From NCBI GenBank assembly GCA_037044905.1, contig JBAOKB010000154.1:496001-560000 (forward strand): a stretch of DNA of 64,000 nt, written 5' to 3'. Below, piece after piece: positions 46,243 to 57,700 of this stretch; the stretch's first letter is position 1, and every line of letters starts with the position of its first letter. The translations under genes and the position numbers were made by a program. The DNA is from Hortaea werneckii. Its lineage: Eukaryota; Ascomycota; Dothideomycetes; Mycosphaerellales; Teratosphaeriaceae. A model generated the notes under the pieces. It ran no database searches, was not told the DNA's origin, and saw only the letters and a list, made by a program, of their open reading frames with translations.

Positions 46243-47608
46243 TTACATGTTAACAGCAGAGCGGAACTTGCTGCCAGCGTACACAGCGTTCTGGCCGAGC
46301 TCCTCCTCGATGCGCAGGATCTGGTTGAGCTTCGCGAGACGCTCAGAGCGTGCCGGTGCACCGGTCTTGATCTGGCCAGATCGGAGACCAACGACGATGT
46401 CGGAGATGGTCACATCCTCGGTCTCACCGCTCCTGTGAGAGACCATGACACCCCAGTCGGCGCTGAAGGCGTCCTTGGCAGCCTGGATAGCCTCGGTGAT
46501 GGTACCGATCTGGTTGACCTTGAGCAGAAGAGCGTTGCAGGCCTTGGTCTCAATGGCCTTCTTGATGAAGGTAGGGTTGGTGACGGTCAAGTCGTCACCA
46601 ACGATCTGGAAGTCAGAGTTCTTGTAGAAGTAAGACCAGGCCTCCCAGTCCTCCTCAGCGAATGGGTCCTCAATGGAGACGATGGGGTACTTGGAAGCAA
46701 GGTCCTTGTACTGCTGAGCGAGCTGCTCGTAGGTGACCCACTGGCTCTTGTCAGAGTTCGGGTTCTTGAAGTCGAGGTCGTACTTCTTCTCTTCGGTCTT
46801 GTAGAATTCGGAAGAGGCAACGTCCATGGCAATGTTCATCTTGCCAGTGTAGCCAGCTTGCTCAATGGCCTCGGTGATCAGGCTGAGAGCCTCATCGGCA
46901 GTCTGGATGTCTGGTGCGACACCGCCCTCGTCACCGACGTTGCCAGCGGATTGGCCGTACTTCTTCTTGGCGAGAGCCTTGAGCTTGGCGTAGACCTCAG
47001 CACCCCAGCGCATACCCTCGGTGAAGGTCGGTGCGTCACTAGCAAAAGTCAGCTTGCGTCTGCCGCGAGTGGAGGAATTTCACATACCTTGGGACAATCA
47101 TGAACTCCTGGAAGGCCAGACGACCACCGGCGTGCGAGCCACCGTTGAGAACGTTCATGAATGGAACAGGAAGGACGTATGGCTTCTTGGTGCCAGCGAG
47201 GTCGCTGATGTGGGCGTACAGAGGCACACGCTTCTCGGCAGCAGCGGCCTTAGCGATGGCCATGGAGACACCAAGGATGGCGTTGGCACCGAGGTTGGTC
47301 TTGTTCTGGGTGCCATCGAGCTTGTTCAGGAGGCTGTCGACAGCGGACTGGTCCTTAACGTCGACGTTGGCCTTGATGAGCTCAGGGGCGATCTTCTCGT
47401 TGACGTTGGCGACGGCCTTGGTGACGCCCTTGCCACCCCACTTGCTCTTGTCGCCGTCCCTCAGTTCGCAGGCCTCGTGCATACCGGTCGAGGCTCCGGA
47501 CGGGACAATGGCGCGGTGCAGACCGGTCTCGGTGACGATGTCAACCTCGACGGTCGGGTTACCGCGGGAGTCGTAGACATAGCGGGCGTGGATCTTGGAG
47601 ATAGGCAT
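46243..47608 (-). CDS. ENO1: enolase
   Basis: Glycolytic and gluconeogenic enzyme converting 2-phosphoglycerate to phosphoenolpyruvate in the cytosol. Exons 47608-47088 and 47038-46243 join over a 49-nt intron (GTATGT...CTGAC...CTAG) to 438 residues, exactly the fungal length. Visible are the N-terminal YDSRGNPTVEVD and SGASTGMHEACELRDGD, LPVPFMNVLNGGSHAGG, VGDEGGVAP, SIEDPFAEEDW, GDDLTVTNP (metal ligands), LLKVNQIGTITE (catalytic Lys) and VSHRSGETED. Strong codon bias produces long antisense open frames. No frame errors. Upstream a GA repeat lies at about 47648-47663. The symbol follows the usual yeast name; orthology to a specific paralogue is not implied. Confidence 0.98.
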
Positions 47609-48259
47609 CTTGACTGTGGACGAAGGATGTTAGCGATCTGGTCGCGAGAGAGAGAGAGAGAGGCAAGGTGACCCTGTAAGTAGTCGACGGAGGGTCGGGT
47701 TCAACGTGATGGGAGGCCGTCGCCCTTCCGACTCTCGCCGCAAGTGACTCTAATGGCGTGGTCGGGGACGTGGAGCTCCATTCGCACTTGTGTGTAGCGT
47801 GTGGGCGGGGCGAGACATACCGTATGCTCTTCTGTGTGACTTAAGGTGTTGCTACTGTGTCTGTGTAGTCGAATGGATGGGTCAGTCAGCAGCTTTGTGA
47901 GTGACGAGGGGCTTAGAAAAAAGCGATGTTGCCCAACAACAACCAACGATGCCGGCCCCGCCATCAGACCTGCCCCGCCATCGAAACAGGGCCGAATCAG
48001 TGTCGGCCTGAGGCTCTGCGGGTGATGTTCGGCTTGTCAGCGCCCGGGCCGTGTCGGCGGTCGGCGGGTGAGCTGGATGGAGGATGCCTCATGCGTGCCT
48101 GCGATGATGAACATCATAAACCCGGCATCGTCAACCTTCCAACGCCATCAACTACCTCCATCCCATCTGCCAGCGCAACGGTTATAGCTTACGAAACTCG
48201 GTCACGACATACCTCATTCAGTGCGCACCACCAAACTACACCGGAACGAGGCGCCGAGG
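47609..48259. other. divergent intergenic region enolase/RPT4
   Basis: About 650 bases between the two starts, containing a GA dinucleotide tract near 47650 and probably both promoters. A 5' UTR intron for enolase is possible but not demonstrated. Confidence 0.5.
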
Positions 48260-49623
48260 ATGGCGGATGATGCAGAGCGCCAGCACGCGCTGGAGGAGTA
48301 CAAGAACAAGCTGTTAGAGTCAAGAGAATGGGAGGCAAAGCTGAAGGCGCTGCGGCAAGAGATCAAGGGTCAACAGCATGACTTTGACGTGTCAGAGGAG
48401 AACATCAAGGCCTTGCAGAGTGTTGGCCAGATCATCGGTGAGGTGCTGAAGCAACTGGATGAGGAGAGATGTAAGTGGAAAGCCATCCTTGAGGAACGAT
48501 ACCAAAATCCGAGTGCAAAGATACTGATTCGCTGCAAAAGTTATCGTCAAAGCATCATCGGGTCCTCGCTACGTGGTCGGTTGCCGATCAAAGGTCGAGA
48601 AGGCAAAGCTGAAGCAGGGCGTGCGTGTGGCGCTCGACATGACCACACTCACAATCATGCGCATGCTGCCTCGCGAAGTCGATCCGCTTGTATACAACAT
48701 GTCACTGGAAGATCCCGCGGGTGTATCATTCGCTGGTATAGGAGGTCTAAACGACCAGATCAGAGAGCTGAGAGAGGTCATCGAATTGCCCTTGAAGAAC
48801 CCGGAGCTGTTCCAGCGGGTGGGCATCAAGCCTCCCAAGGGTGTATTGCTGTATGGGCCGCCTGGTACCGGCAAGACTCTGCTTGCGCGTGCAGTGGCTT
48901 CGTCACTGGAGACCAATTTCTTGAAGGGTAAGCTCGACTTTCCAAACGCCATGCGACCTTTGCTAATCGAGTAAAACAGTTGTATCATCCGCCATCGTAG
49001 ACAAGTACATCGGCGAGTCCGCTCGATTGATCCGCGAAATGTTCGGTTACGCCCGTGAGCACGAGCCCTGTATCATCTTTATGGACGAAATCGATGCCAT
49101 TGGTGGACGGCGATTCAGCGAGGGTACTAGTGCAGACCGTGAAATCCAAAGAACATTGATGGAGCTGCTGAACCAGCTGGACGGTTTCGATTACCTCGGC
49201 AAGACGAAGATCATCATGGCAACAAACAGACCCGACACTCTGGATCCGGCTCTGCTGAGAGCGGGTCGGTTAGACAGGAAGATTGAGATCCCTCTGCCGA
49301 ATGAGGTGGGGCGTCTCGAGGTGCTGAAGATCCATTCTGCGGGTGTCCAGAAGGAAGGCGAGATTGATTTCGAGTCCGTGGTCAAGATGTCAGACGGCCT
49401 CAACGGTGCGGATCTTCGAAACGTTATCACTGAAGCCGGACTCTTTGCCATTAAGGACTACCGAGACGCTATCAACCAGGACGACTTCAACAGGGCGGTC
49501 AGAAAGGTTGCAGAGAGCAAGAAGCTTGAGGGCAAGATTGAGTAAGTCAAGAACTCATCGAGTTTGAACTTGGATTGCGATATGCTAACCTCCATCTTCT
49601 AATTTAGGTACCAGAAGTTGTAG
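48260..49623 (+). CDS. RPT4: 26S proteasome regulatory ATPase Rpt4
   Basis: One of the six AAA+ subunits of the 19S base that unfolds substrates. Exons 48260-48470, 48541-48927, 48980-49541 and 49608-49623 join in phase to 391 residues. The N-terminal coiled coil (ALEEYKNKLLESREWEAKLK) and OB region (VVGCRSKVEKAKLKQGVRVA) precede the AAA domain: GPPGTGKTLLARAVAS (Walker A), CIIFMDEIDAIGGRRF (Walker B), TNRPDTLDPALLRAGRLDRK (sensor/arginine fingers) and a second-region GLNGADLRNVITEAG. MEDPA-like LEDPAGVSFAGIGGLNDQI is typical of Rpt4 (Sug2/PSMC6). The last exon encodes only the end YQKL. All splice sites are GT-AG and no frame errors occur. Confidence 0.97.
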
Positions 49624-49855
49624 AATTAGATGGGCTCGAAGAGCATTAATGCGGCATAGGACCGAGCACAAGGAGCGTTGAAGCAAGTAGAAGACGCCTT
49701 GCTTCCGCGTGCCCGCCAAACTGAGCATAAGGTTGAGTTTCACGCTCTCTGAAATGACGAGTGCATGTAGCGTGGCGTTCTTGGAAGGAGAATACCATCC
49801 GGCTCAAACCAAGCTGGTCACTGTACTATACCACTACGAAGATTCTAAAGCCGTC

Positions 49856-50624
49856 TCACTTGTCCATCTCAGGCCGCTCATAGGCTAAAATGCTAAGCTG
49901 TGATGCAAATTGGCCTGAATCTGCGACAGCAAAGTCTGCCAATCTCAGCTCCACCTCACCAAAGAAATTGACACCTGCATCGGTCATACGGAAGCCGACG
50001 CTCTTGAATAGATGAATGCTCCCCTCATTTGCCTGGTTGATCCTAACTCGAAGATACGCCAGCTTCTTCGGCCACCGTATAGTATTTGTGACGACTTGTA
50101 CGCCGGTCCGTACCCCTTCAGACTCGATCCCCATGTACTGTGCGTATATCGAAGCCCAGTTGTAGAGAATGTATCGCAAGAAAGCCAATAACGCCGCACG
50201 CCCGTACCCTTCACGTCTACGATTGGGATTGGCAATCATCAGCTCGAGCTCGCCTACTGCGCTCCCAGCTTCAAACCCCTGCGCGCTATCATTGCCATCG
50301 TCGTCGACCTCGTCTCCGGGCGGGAAGAGAAATAGATTGATATCGCCGATCATTTGCTGCGGTGTATCAGCAACGCCTCCCCGCACAATGTCGACAGGAG
50401 ACTCCGGAGGTGAGCAGATGATAAAGGTAAGTTTATCGCTGTCTTCCCGCCATGACCGCTGCATTGAATACTCCTCCTCGATGGTCAAGGGCTCCGATGC
50501 GGTGGCGGCCTGCAGGTCGGGGTCCTGCATCCACTCGTGATATGTCTGCACATGGTGGCTGCTATACGGCACCAAAAGCGTCTTTGGCGCGGCAAGAGCG
50601 ATATGCTCGTTGACACGCACGCAT
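49856..50624 (-). CDS. N-acetyltransferase 9-like GNAT protein, start region disturbed
   Basis: Member of the NAT9 branch of GNAT acetyltransferases; its cellular substrate is not settled. The family signature LLVPYSSHHVQTYHEWMQDP and LQAATASEPLTIEEEYSMQR opens the protein. IGDINLFL, GELELMIANPNRRREGYGR (acetyl-CoA loop) and INQANEGSIHLFKSVGFR follow, ending at 49856; about 254 residues, normal. The conserved start should read MRVNEH. The sequence has ATG at 50624 followed by a doubled GCGT, which puts that ATG out of frame; the in-frame codon there is GTG. One tandem 4-base unit too many, or an indel, explains this. Divergent from the HSD gene. Confidence 0.88.
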
Positions 50625-50972
50625 CTCGTGTGATTGAAGATTGTGATATTTGTGGTGTTGATCTATTCACCCAGAAGACAAGACCCGGCGGAGTTACAGT
50701 TTGAATGGCGATACCAACCAGTCGACAATCGTTTTCGAACCCTTCGTAACATCCAGCTTAAGATGATGGCAGAGTGAGTAGCATCTGCCAGCAATACCCA
50801 GAAAAGTTTGCGTAGAGGTGAAGTTCAAGTCGTCGGGGTGGCTTCGGCCCGCATGTGCCGACGATGAAGTCCATCATTGATCCATTCCATCTTCCATGTT
50901 CTTATAGTCCCCAAGGCTTGGCTCGGAACCTTTACAACCAGAAATTGTACGCGCGTGATTGTGGCCATCGGG
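50625..50972. other. divergent intergenic region NAT9/HSD
   Basis: About 350 bases between starts; presumably both promoters. The upstream extension of the HSD frame begins at a TTG and is not thought to be coding. Confidence 0.5.
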
Positions 50973-52117
50973 ATGTCCTCCAAGGATGATGTACAAATAC
51001 TGGTAACTGGAGGAAGTGGTTTCCTTGGCCGTGGCATTGTGGCGGCGCTCCATGCAGGACATCCTACATGGCGGATATCCGTACTCGACCGGACGGCACC
51101 GGATGCACAAACCTTGAGCAGCTGGATCATTATTTCGAGACCGACATCACTTCCAAAGAGAGCGTCAGTCGTGCATTCGAAAAATATACGCCGGACCTAG
51201 TGGTTCACACTGCTGGAATCGTTCCCGCCAGACAGTTCCGCTACAGCACGAAAAACCAAGACTGGGAGCATGTCAAGTCCATCAACTATGATGGTACTCG
51301 GAACGTGTTGGACGCTGCACTTTCCATTGGCTGCAAACACTTCGTCTACACTTCCAGTTGCACGGCCGCCATCGATGATCTGGAGCACGATTACTACTAC
51401 ATGAATGAGTCTGTCCGCATTGACCTAGCAACCCTTCACTATGGCAAATCCAAAGGCATGGCTGAGCAATATGTCCTGGACCCCCGCCATGCGGAGAAAG
51501 GTCTCAAGGCCTGCGCTTTACGCCCGTGCACCATCATTGGGCCCGGCGATGTCGCCGTTATCAGCCTTATCCATGACCTGATAGCCAAGAACGAGACCTA
51601 CTTTATCGTAGGCGATGGCGACAACATCTACGACTTCATGTACATCTCAAACGCGGTTGATGCCCACGTTCTCGCCATCGAAAATCTGCTCACAAGCAAG
51701 ACCGCTGCCGGCGAAGCCTTTTTCATTAGCAACCAGGAGCCAGTGTATTTTTGGGATTTCTTTGCGTATATCTGGGCGCAGTTTGGGCACGTTCCTCGCT
51801 TCCGGGTGCGGATACCGCAGAGTATTGCTTGGTTCGCTGCGCTGTTTGCTGAAGTGTACACTTGGATTACTGGTGCAGCGCCTACGCTTGACACCGGGAG
51901 CGTGAAAGACGGAATCAGGACGCAGTATTCGAATAATGATAAAGCCAGACGCATTCTGGGCTATGTCCCTCGAGTAGGGATCGCCGAAGGCGTTCGGCTT
52001 GCATGCGAGGTTTGTTTCAATTCTCACGAACTTGAGATCAAGACTGACACACCACAGGATTACAAGAAGCATCTGAAGCAGAAGGAAACTGGCAACCTCC
52101 AGAATGGCAAGCAATAA
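50973..52117 (+). CDS. 3-beta-HSD/ERG26-like NAD(P)-dependent dehydrogenase, one frame shift
   Basis: Extended short-chain dehydrogenase of the 3-beta-hydroxysteroid dehydrogenase family, the family of the C4-demethylation enzyme Erg26 of sterol synthesis. Visible are the nucleotide-binding VTGGSGFLGRG, DLVVHTAGIVPARQ, VYTSSCTAAIDD, the catalytic YGKSK, ALRPCTIIGPGD and DFMYISNAVDAHVLA. The C-terminal part has hydrophobic segments (around FRVRIPQSIAWFAALFAEVY) suggesting membrane association. The start MSSKDDVQILVTGG at 50973 matches the family. One base is missing in CAAACCTTG at 51108-51115; with it the protein is about 381 residues. It looks like an ERG26 paralogue rather than the housekeeping enzyme, a judgement from sequence divergence only. 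Confidence 0.87.
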
Positions 52118-52142
52118 GCTTAGCTCCAAGTGCTATTTGTGT

Positions 52143-53227
52143 TCATATGCGAACAACAACTTTTCCAGGAGTAGCAAGCTCCACAAGAGCTTGTAGAGCC
52201 TTGTCTGCCTCCTCAAATTCAAAAGTCTGAGCTATCTGAGGGTGCAGCTGGTGCTTCTCCATGAAATGAGCGAGCCCAGCCAGATGACCTCTGCTGCCGG
52301 CGCCTAGCTGCCCTTGAAGGTTTTTAGCACCAAACAAAACATCTGGCATGATGTCCACTTTCAGATTTGGGTCCTCAGACAGCAGTCCCACACTGACCAC
52401 CGCGCCACCGTATCGAGTCACCTTGATAGATTGTTCGATAGATTCTGCGCCAACGACATCGACAACGACATCCACGCCTTTGCCTTCCCTGTAACTTTCA
52501 GCACTTCTGGAGCCCATTCGGGCGTCTGACGATAGTTAATGAGGTGTTTAGCACCAAGGCTCTTCACCACTGCAAGTTTTTCATCGGAGGAAGATGTGGC
52601 AATAACAGTCGCACCAACCGCGGAGGCGATCTGTTCAAGTATTAGCTACAGCCTGCAAGCATTTCCATTAGGATCGACAAACCTGTATGGCGTAGCAGCT
52701 AACGCCTCCAGTAACTTGGAAAGCACCCTCATGCCGGGCTGTAATTGTACAGGTCCGTGGAATAGAGCACGATATGCGGCCACGCCCGCGCAGAAGAGCG
52801 TACAAGCTTCCTCCATGGACAAGCTCTCCGGTGCTGCAATGACCCGGTCATCGTCCCAAATAGCATATCGACGCAACGTGCCATCAACACTACCTGCCCC
52901 CGCGCAGCTAGCAAGCTGAAAATCGGGGGCATCAGTCCCGCTGATCCAAGATGTCCCGTGGAGTACTACTCGGTCGCCCTTCTTCCATGCAGAGCCGGGA
53001 CCGCTTTCCTCAACCACGCCTGCTCCGTCGATACAAGGAACAAGCCTAGGCTTCGTCGCAATCGGATAGTGCGGATCATGATTGGCGACAAGTCTATCCT
53101 TGTAGTTCAAGGCTGCGGCGTGCAAGCGTATTAGGATCTGCTTGTCGCCTGGCTTAGGCAAGGGCTCGCCGAGATCAACGAGGTGCAATTTGCCTGGAGA
53201 AGGGACTTGCCATGCTTGATTGGCCAT
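52143..53227 (-). CDS. medium-chain (zinc-type) alcohol dehydrogenase/quinone reductase, two frame shifts
   Basis: MDR-superfamily NAD(P)H oxidoreductase. From the ATG at 53227: MANQAWQVPSPGKLHLVDLG, LHAAALNYKDRL, CIDGAGVVEE, GDRVVLHG and MEEACTLFCAGVAAYRALF. The frame then slips near TTTCC (plus 52718-52722, -1) before QVTGGVSCYAIQ. A 52-nt intron (52631-52682, CTAAT branch) precedes IASAVGATVIATSSSDEKL, LGAKHLINY. A second -1 at about 52487-52492 precedes GKGVDVVVDVVGA and the C-terminus ALVELATPGKVVVRI. The zinc-ligand cysteines of classical ADHs are not apparent, which suits the quinone-reductase-like branch. It converges on the HSD gene with 25 bases between stop codons. Substrate unknown. 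Confidence 0.87.
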
Positions 53228-53619
53228 GTTTGTAAATGAGAGGACTGCGAGGTATCCTTGAACTCCAAATACTGATCGACCTCTCTTCATAAATACTATT
53301 TGTTTCGATGTACATGGTACATAGTACTAGTACTTGCTGGCTCCTGACTAAACCGACCGGGTCGAATGTTTGCTTTATCTCCGTCGAACTATATTACATA
53401 TGCAGTTCACATTATCAATCGAGATGGCTTCCAGATAATCCAACTGCGCGCATCTCCAAGCGACGGTGGCCTTGCTCGATCCCTCGTGCTGCCATTACAA
53501 GTTTATAAGTCTGATCTGTGCAGTTGTACACATGCTTCTCAGGCTGAAGCGATCCTTTCGCAGCATCCTCCGTGCTCTCACACGATGCAATAACCCGCTT
53601 GCAAAGACTGCATTTGAAA

Positions 53620-54387
53620 TCAGCGAGCACCCACAGCACTCTTCATGTTCTCCAAATTCAGCTGTCCTTTCCGCCCCCATCCTTTCTGCCCAGACGGCAC
53701 GGTCGGCCTAAAATCCTCATACATCTTGAACGCCTCGCGATCTAACTCGCTCTCCCTTCCCTTCCAAGACCCCAGAGCATCCTGGAAAGCCCTTTTCGCC
53801 ATCTCATACTGATCGTGGCCGAACTTCTTGCTCAAAGCACTCTCATTGCCAACCTTGGGCTTGTCGCCCACGAGAGCCTGACCGTTCTTCAAGTGGAGAT
53901 GGAAACCCATCACCTCGACGTCTTCTAGTGGCTCGTTTTCAGCTTTTTGCTGTCGCTCGCGCCTTCGTTCTTCGGCTTTGCTGGGATCTGGTTTCTCCAT
54001 TGTTCCGATCGAGCGGCCTTTCGCCACTGCTGTTATGGTGGATATGGCACTACCGACACTGAGGCAGGTTTCCCATGCAATGGAGGGATAGATGAGTTTG
54101 GTTACGCAGGAGGCCCATAGCTCGAGCACAGGCGCGCGGTTGATGGTGATGGCGACTTGGCCATCGTCGTCGTCGTTGTCATGCCGAGTGCGGTCTTTGT
54201 CTGGACTGGCAGATTTGTTTCCTCCTGCTGCGAATGATCGTTTTTGCCTTTTTGCTTCTTCGAGGCATTGGTACTGACGTGTAGCGATTTACGCTTACGG
54301 GAGTCATTGGGACCTTGTCGCTGGTTTCTGTACCTTTGATTTCTTCGAGTTTAGGTTGCTGGTCGCACTTCTTGTAATGGCTGGCAT
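53620..54387 (-). CDS. conserved hypothetical fungal protein, N-terminal frame uncertain
   Basis: The C-terminal 185 residues form one open frame: QVAITINRAPVLELWASCVT, a segment with an invariant-looking WETCLSVGSAISTITAVAKG, then EDVEVMGFHLHLKNGQALVG, KKFGHDQYEMAKRAFQDALG and FRPTVPSGQKGWGRKGQLNL. I have the impression of an ascomycete family without known function. The N-terminus is probably MPAITRSATSNLNSKKS at 54387, followed by a Lys/Gln-rich stretch (RKRKSLHVSTNASKKQKGK) in another frame and then a DDDDD run. At least one frame change lies between about 54180 and 54330. The basic N-terminus suggests nuclear localisation. Confidence 0.6.
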
Positions 54388-54739
54388 GTCCACAATTTTA
54401 CCATCAATGCACGTGACAATGTTGAACAACGTGTTTCTGCAATGGCAAATTGTGAACTGACAGTGGTGTAGCAGACCACGGAATGCAGATGACGCGATGG
54501 CTGACTTGTTGTGATGGGTTTTCGATGCCACCAACGTACACCCGCTGACGGCTGAGAGTTTGGTCCTGGTGGCATCAAGGAAAAGGTCTCTGAAAGAGGC
54601 TCGAAGAGCAAACTATACATTAGCATTTGGAATACGAGTTATGCTTAATGGGTATCAAGTATAAGATACTGAACCGAATCTTCCCGCTTCAATAAATCAC
54701 TCCCACATCTGCCTCTCAACAAACCCCTCGCTATGCAAA
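54388..54739. other. intergenic
   Basis: Downstream of the Mug190-like stop on the same strand as both neighbours. No motif-bearing frame. Confidence 0.5.
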
Positions 54740-57700
54740 TTAAACTTCTGTCTCAATACCCGGCTCGCGAGTATGATGCTTGAAAATACCACTGAACATG
54801 TGCCCGCCCTTTTCCATTTTGCCGGCGGCGAATTTGGCGGATCGGGGATCTAGTGGTTTGTTAGTAAAAGGTTTGAATGATTGGCTTTTCAAAAGAGGCA
54901 AGTCATTTACCTTCCACTGCATTACACCTCGGTGCCGCGGTGCTCGCTCGCATATTCTTTTTGTAATCGCCAAAGCTGTCGATGATGTTTGCTTCGACTT
55001 CTTCTTGCCTGTTCCCCCGTCTTCCCCTTCAGCATCCTGATCATCTTCATTATCAGATTGCTCTTCCTGATCGCTGTCTTCGCTCTCATCGTCGTCTGAG
55101 GCCGAGTCGTCCTCGATGCCTGCCTCCTTGGCTTCTTGGTGGCGTTCTTCGTTGTCCTTGGTACACTCGAGGACTTCTATGACGTCGCGCAGGTTCTTGT
55201 CCTTACTTGTCCACTTGTCATGTGCACCGCCAAGGCCACTCCAGAAGGTCAACTTGAGCTTCAACTCGCCATACTGCTCGCTCGGTTGCTCAGCGGAGGT
55301 CGCACAAGCCCGCTTGTAGTTGCCCTTGTAGATCGGCAATGTCACTTCTTGCTCTTCTTCATCGACCAATTGCCGTAACCAGAATGTGCAGAATGCAGAA
55401 GTGCTATCCCTAAACGAGCCAGTGTTCCAGAACTCGATCGCCAGACAGCTGCCGTAGCGCCGCTTCACGGGCAGCTTAAGACTGCGGTTCTTGCGAGAAT
55501 GCCAATGTCCTACTTCATCGTGCTTCCCGGAATATTGCTTGCCATAGCCAAGGTCGGTGTGAAAGCGCAGCTTGTGGTGCTGCAGATCTTCGGGGACATT
55601 GATGGCTGTGATGCCAGACTTCACTTCGAGCGTGCCGTAGCTCCAGCCCAGGTCCTTCGGGCTAGCTTGCAACTGCACGCTTCGCCAGACCATGGAGATG
55701 CGGACCCGACCAAAACCGACGCCACCCATCAGTGGATAGTATCCGTTGATCTGAGAGCGCTCTTTGAAGACCTCGTGCAGCGGCAGGTGTACTATACCAA
55801 TAAGCGGGTCTTCTTCCTTCACTCTCGCGTCGCGAACAGACACGTGCACCTCAGCGTTAGTCCAGTCCGGGATGAAACGCTCGATGCCAGCATTGTAGAA
55901 AGGTTTCGAGTTCGCAGGCTTAGTCCTTGTCTTGAAGACTTTGTTGTGGTTGATGATGACGGTACAGTATGCCGATGGCAGACCCTCGCCTTGCTCAGCC
56001 TCTTCGTAGTCATCCGAGTTCTTCTCTCCGTGAGCCTTGTTCACGGGCTCGAGCGACAGACCGGTGATCTGATGGACGGTGATGCTGAAGATGCCACTCG
56101 GGTAGCCTTCTGGCGGCGGTGCCGAGATGATCATCGCGTCCTGCCGGGTCTTCATCTCTTGTGCCTTCTGCTGCTCAAGCTCGCTTACGTCGCGAGGGTC
56201 CCGGCCTTCCTTGATATTGGCCTCACGCAGTTTGCGCCTACAGTCTTCATCTACCCTCTCCTCCAGCTGCTCGAACGAGCGAATCTCGGGATCAAAAGTC
56301 TGGGCTTCAAGCTGACAAGGCTGAATGCGTACTTTTGAGAAGTATCCGACAGACCATTCCAGCTTGCCAGGCATCTCTTCACCAGCTTTAAGAGCGCGGA
56401 AGCCGTCTACGCGGTCTTGCATCTTGCCATTCGTCTTGTCACCAGTCATCAAATGCTTAAGATCCAACTCAATGCGTCCTAGGTCGTTATCCGTAGTAAA
56501 GCGATCAGAGTCCCAAAGCTGGACACGCAATCTCTCATCCACGTTGAGTTCATCGGGTGTGACAAGCATAAAGGTCCTTTCTCGCCATGTGGGTTCCATT
56601 CTCGCCTAACAGAACCCTTGTGCTGAACATGGGCTTGCCGAACTTTGCCCAAGCACACGAGACATAGGGGTCTGAGCCACCTTCTTTGATGAGAGGAATG
56701 GCCGCGTCTCCATTCTTGAAGTCGTATCCACGCGTGATGAAGACGACTATCACACCCTGGCCGTCGTGTCCTTCTTGAAATCATCACCTGCCAGCATGTC
56801 TTTGAGATCAAGCGTGAGGGACTTTGGCGCCACGTACTCAGCCATTGCCGCATCGACAGACGATTGTACGAAATTGCTGATCAGTGGCAAATCCATGATA
56901 TTCAGGGCCTGTCTGAACAAGGGTATACAGCTGATATCCACCTTTGGCTGACCAAGGAAAGTGACCGTGCAAAGAGCGAAGAAAGGTGGGTCAGGTGCCA
57001 GTTGCAAGCGTAGCCGCATCGTTCCGATGAAGCCTCGCACGTCCACCCAAACAGGGAGTTTCAGACCGCCAGGCAGGTAGAAGGCCAGGTAGAGATGCAT
57101 GTCCTTGGACCGATCTTTGAAGTCGGAATTCTTGGATCGGGTGCGGTAAGCCAGTGCAACCTCCAGATTGATAAAGTCACCTTCTTCAGCCTCCATACCT
57201 TCCGCGATCTGCTTCTGAGAGCCATCATCATCATCTTGGTCATGATTCTTCTGCTCATCGCCCTCCTCATTGCTCTCGGCGCTTTCCATGTCACCTTGCC
57301 CAGGCAACTTCCGGTCGGAATTATCCTTTCGGCTTTCTTCCGCCGATTTCAAAGTACCCTCTCCGTCTACAGACCGCGAAGCTGCGCCTGTTGGTAGCCA
57401 TCGTACTCCAAGAATGCGAATGCTCTCGCTGCCCTGCCCAATATCATCGACAGATACCATCTGGACAAGACTGGGCAGAGAAGCTTGCATGACGTCCTCC
57501 AGCGTATCCGAAAGACTGGCGAATAGATCGGGATTGACCAAGGGCCAAATAGAGCCCAGTAGAGAGTTCAGCCAGGTGACCGACTCCGTCTCATGAGCAT
57601 CAGCATCTTTCTCATCGTTTTTGCGACTTGCTTCCCATATCTCGTCCTCCCATGCAGAGTCGACACGATTCTTGATCCACTGTTGAATGCCCATGATGAG

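Noticed and set aside
46222..47671. Two long plus-strand frames (293 and 216 codons) covering enolase
   Set aside because: They are antisense shadows produced by the strong codon bias of enolase; the translation has no motif and the minus-strand gene is complete.
55499..56338. 279-codon plus-strand frame inside the Mug190-like gene
   Set aside because: Shadow of a conserved C2 region on the opposite strand.
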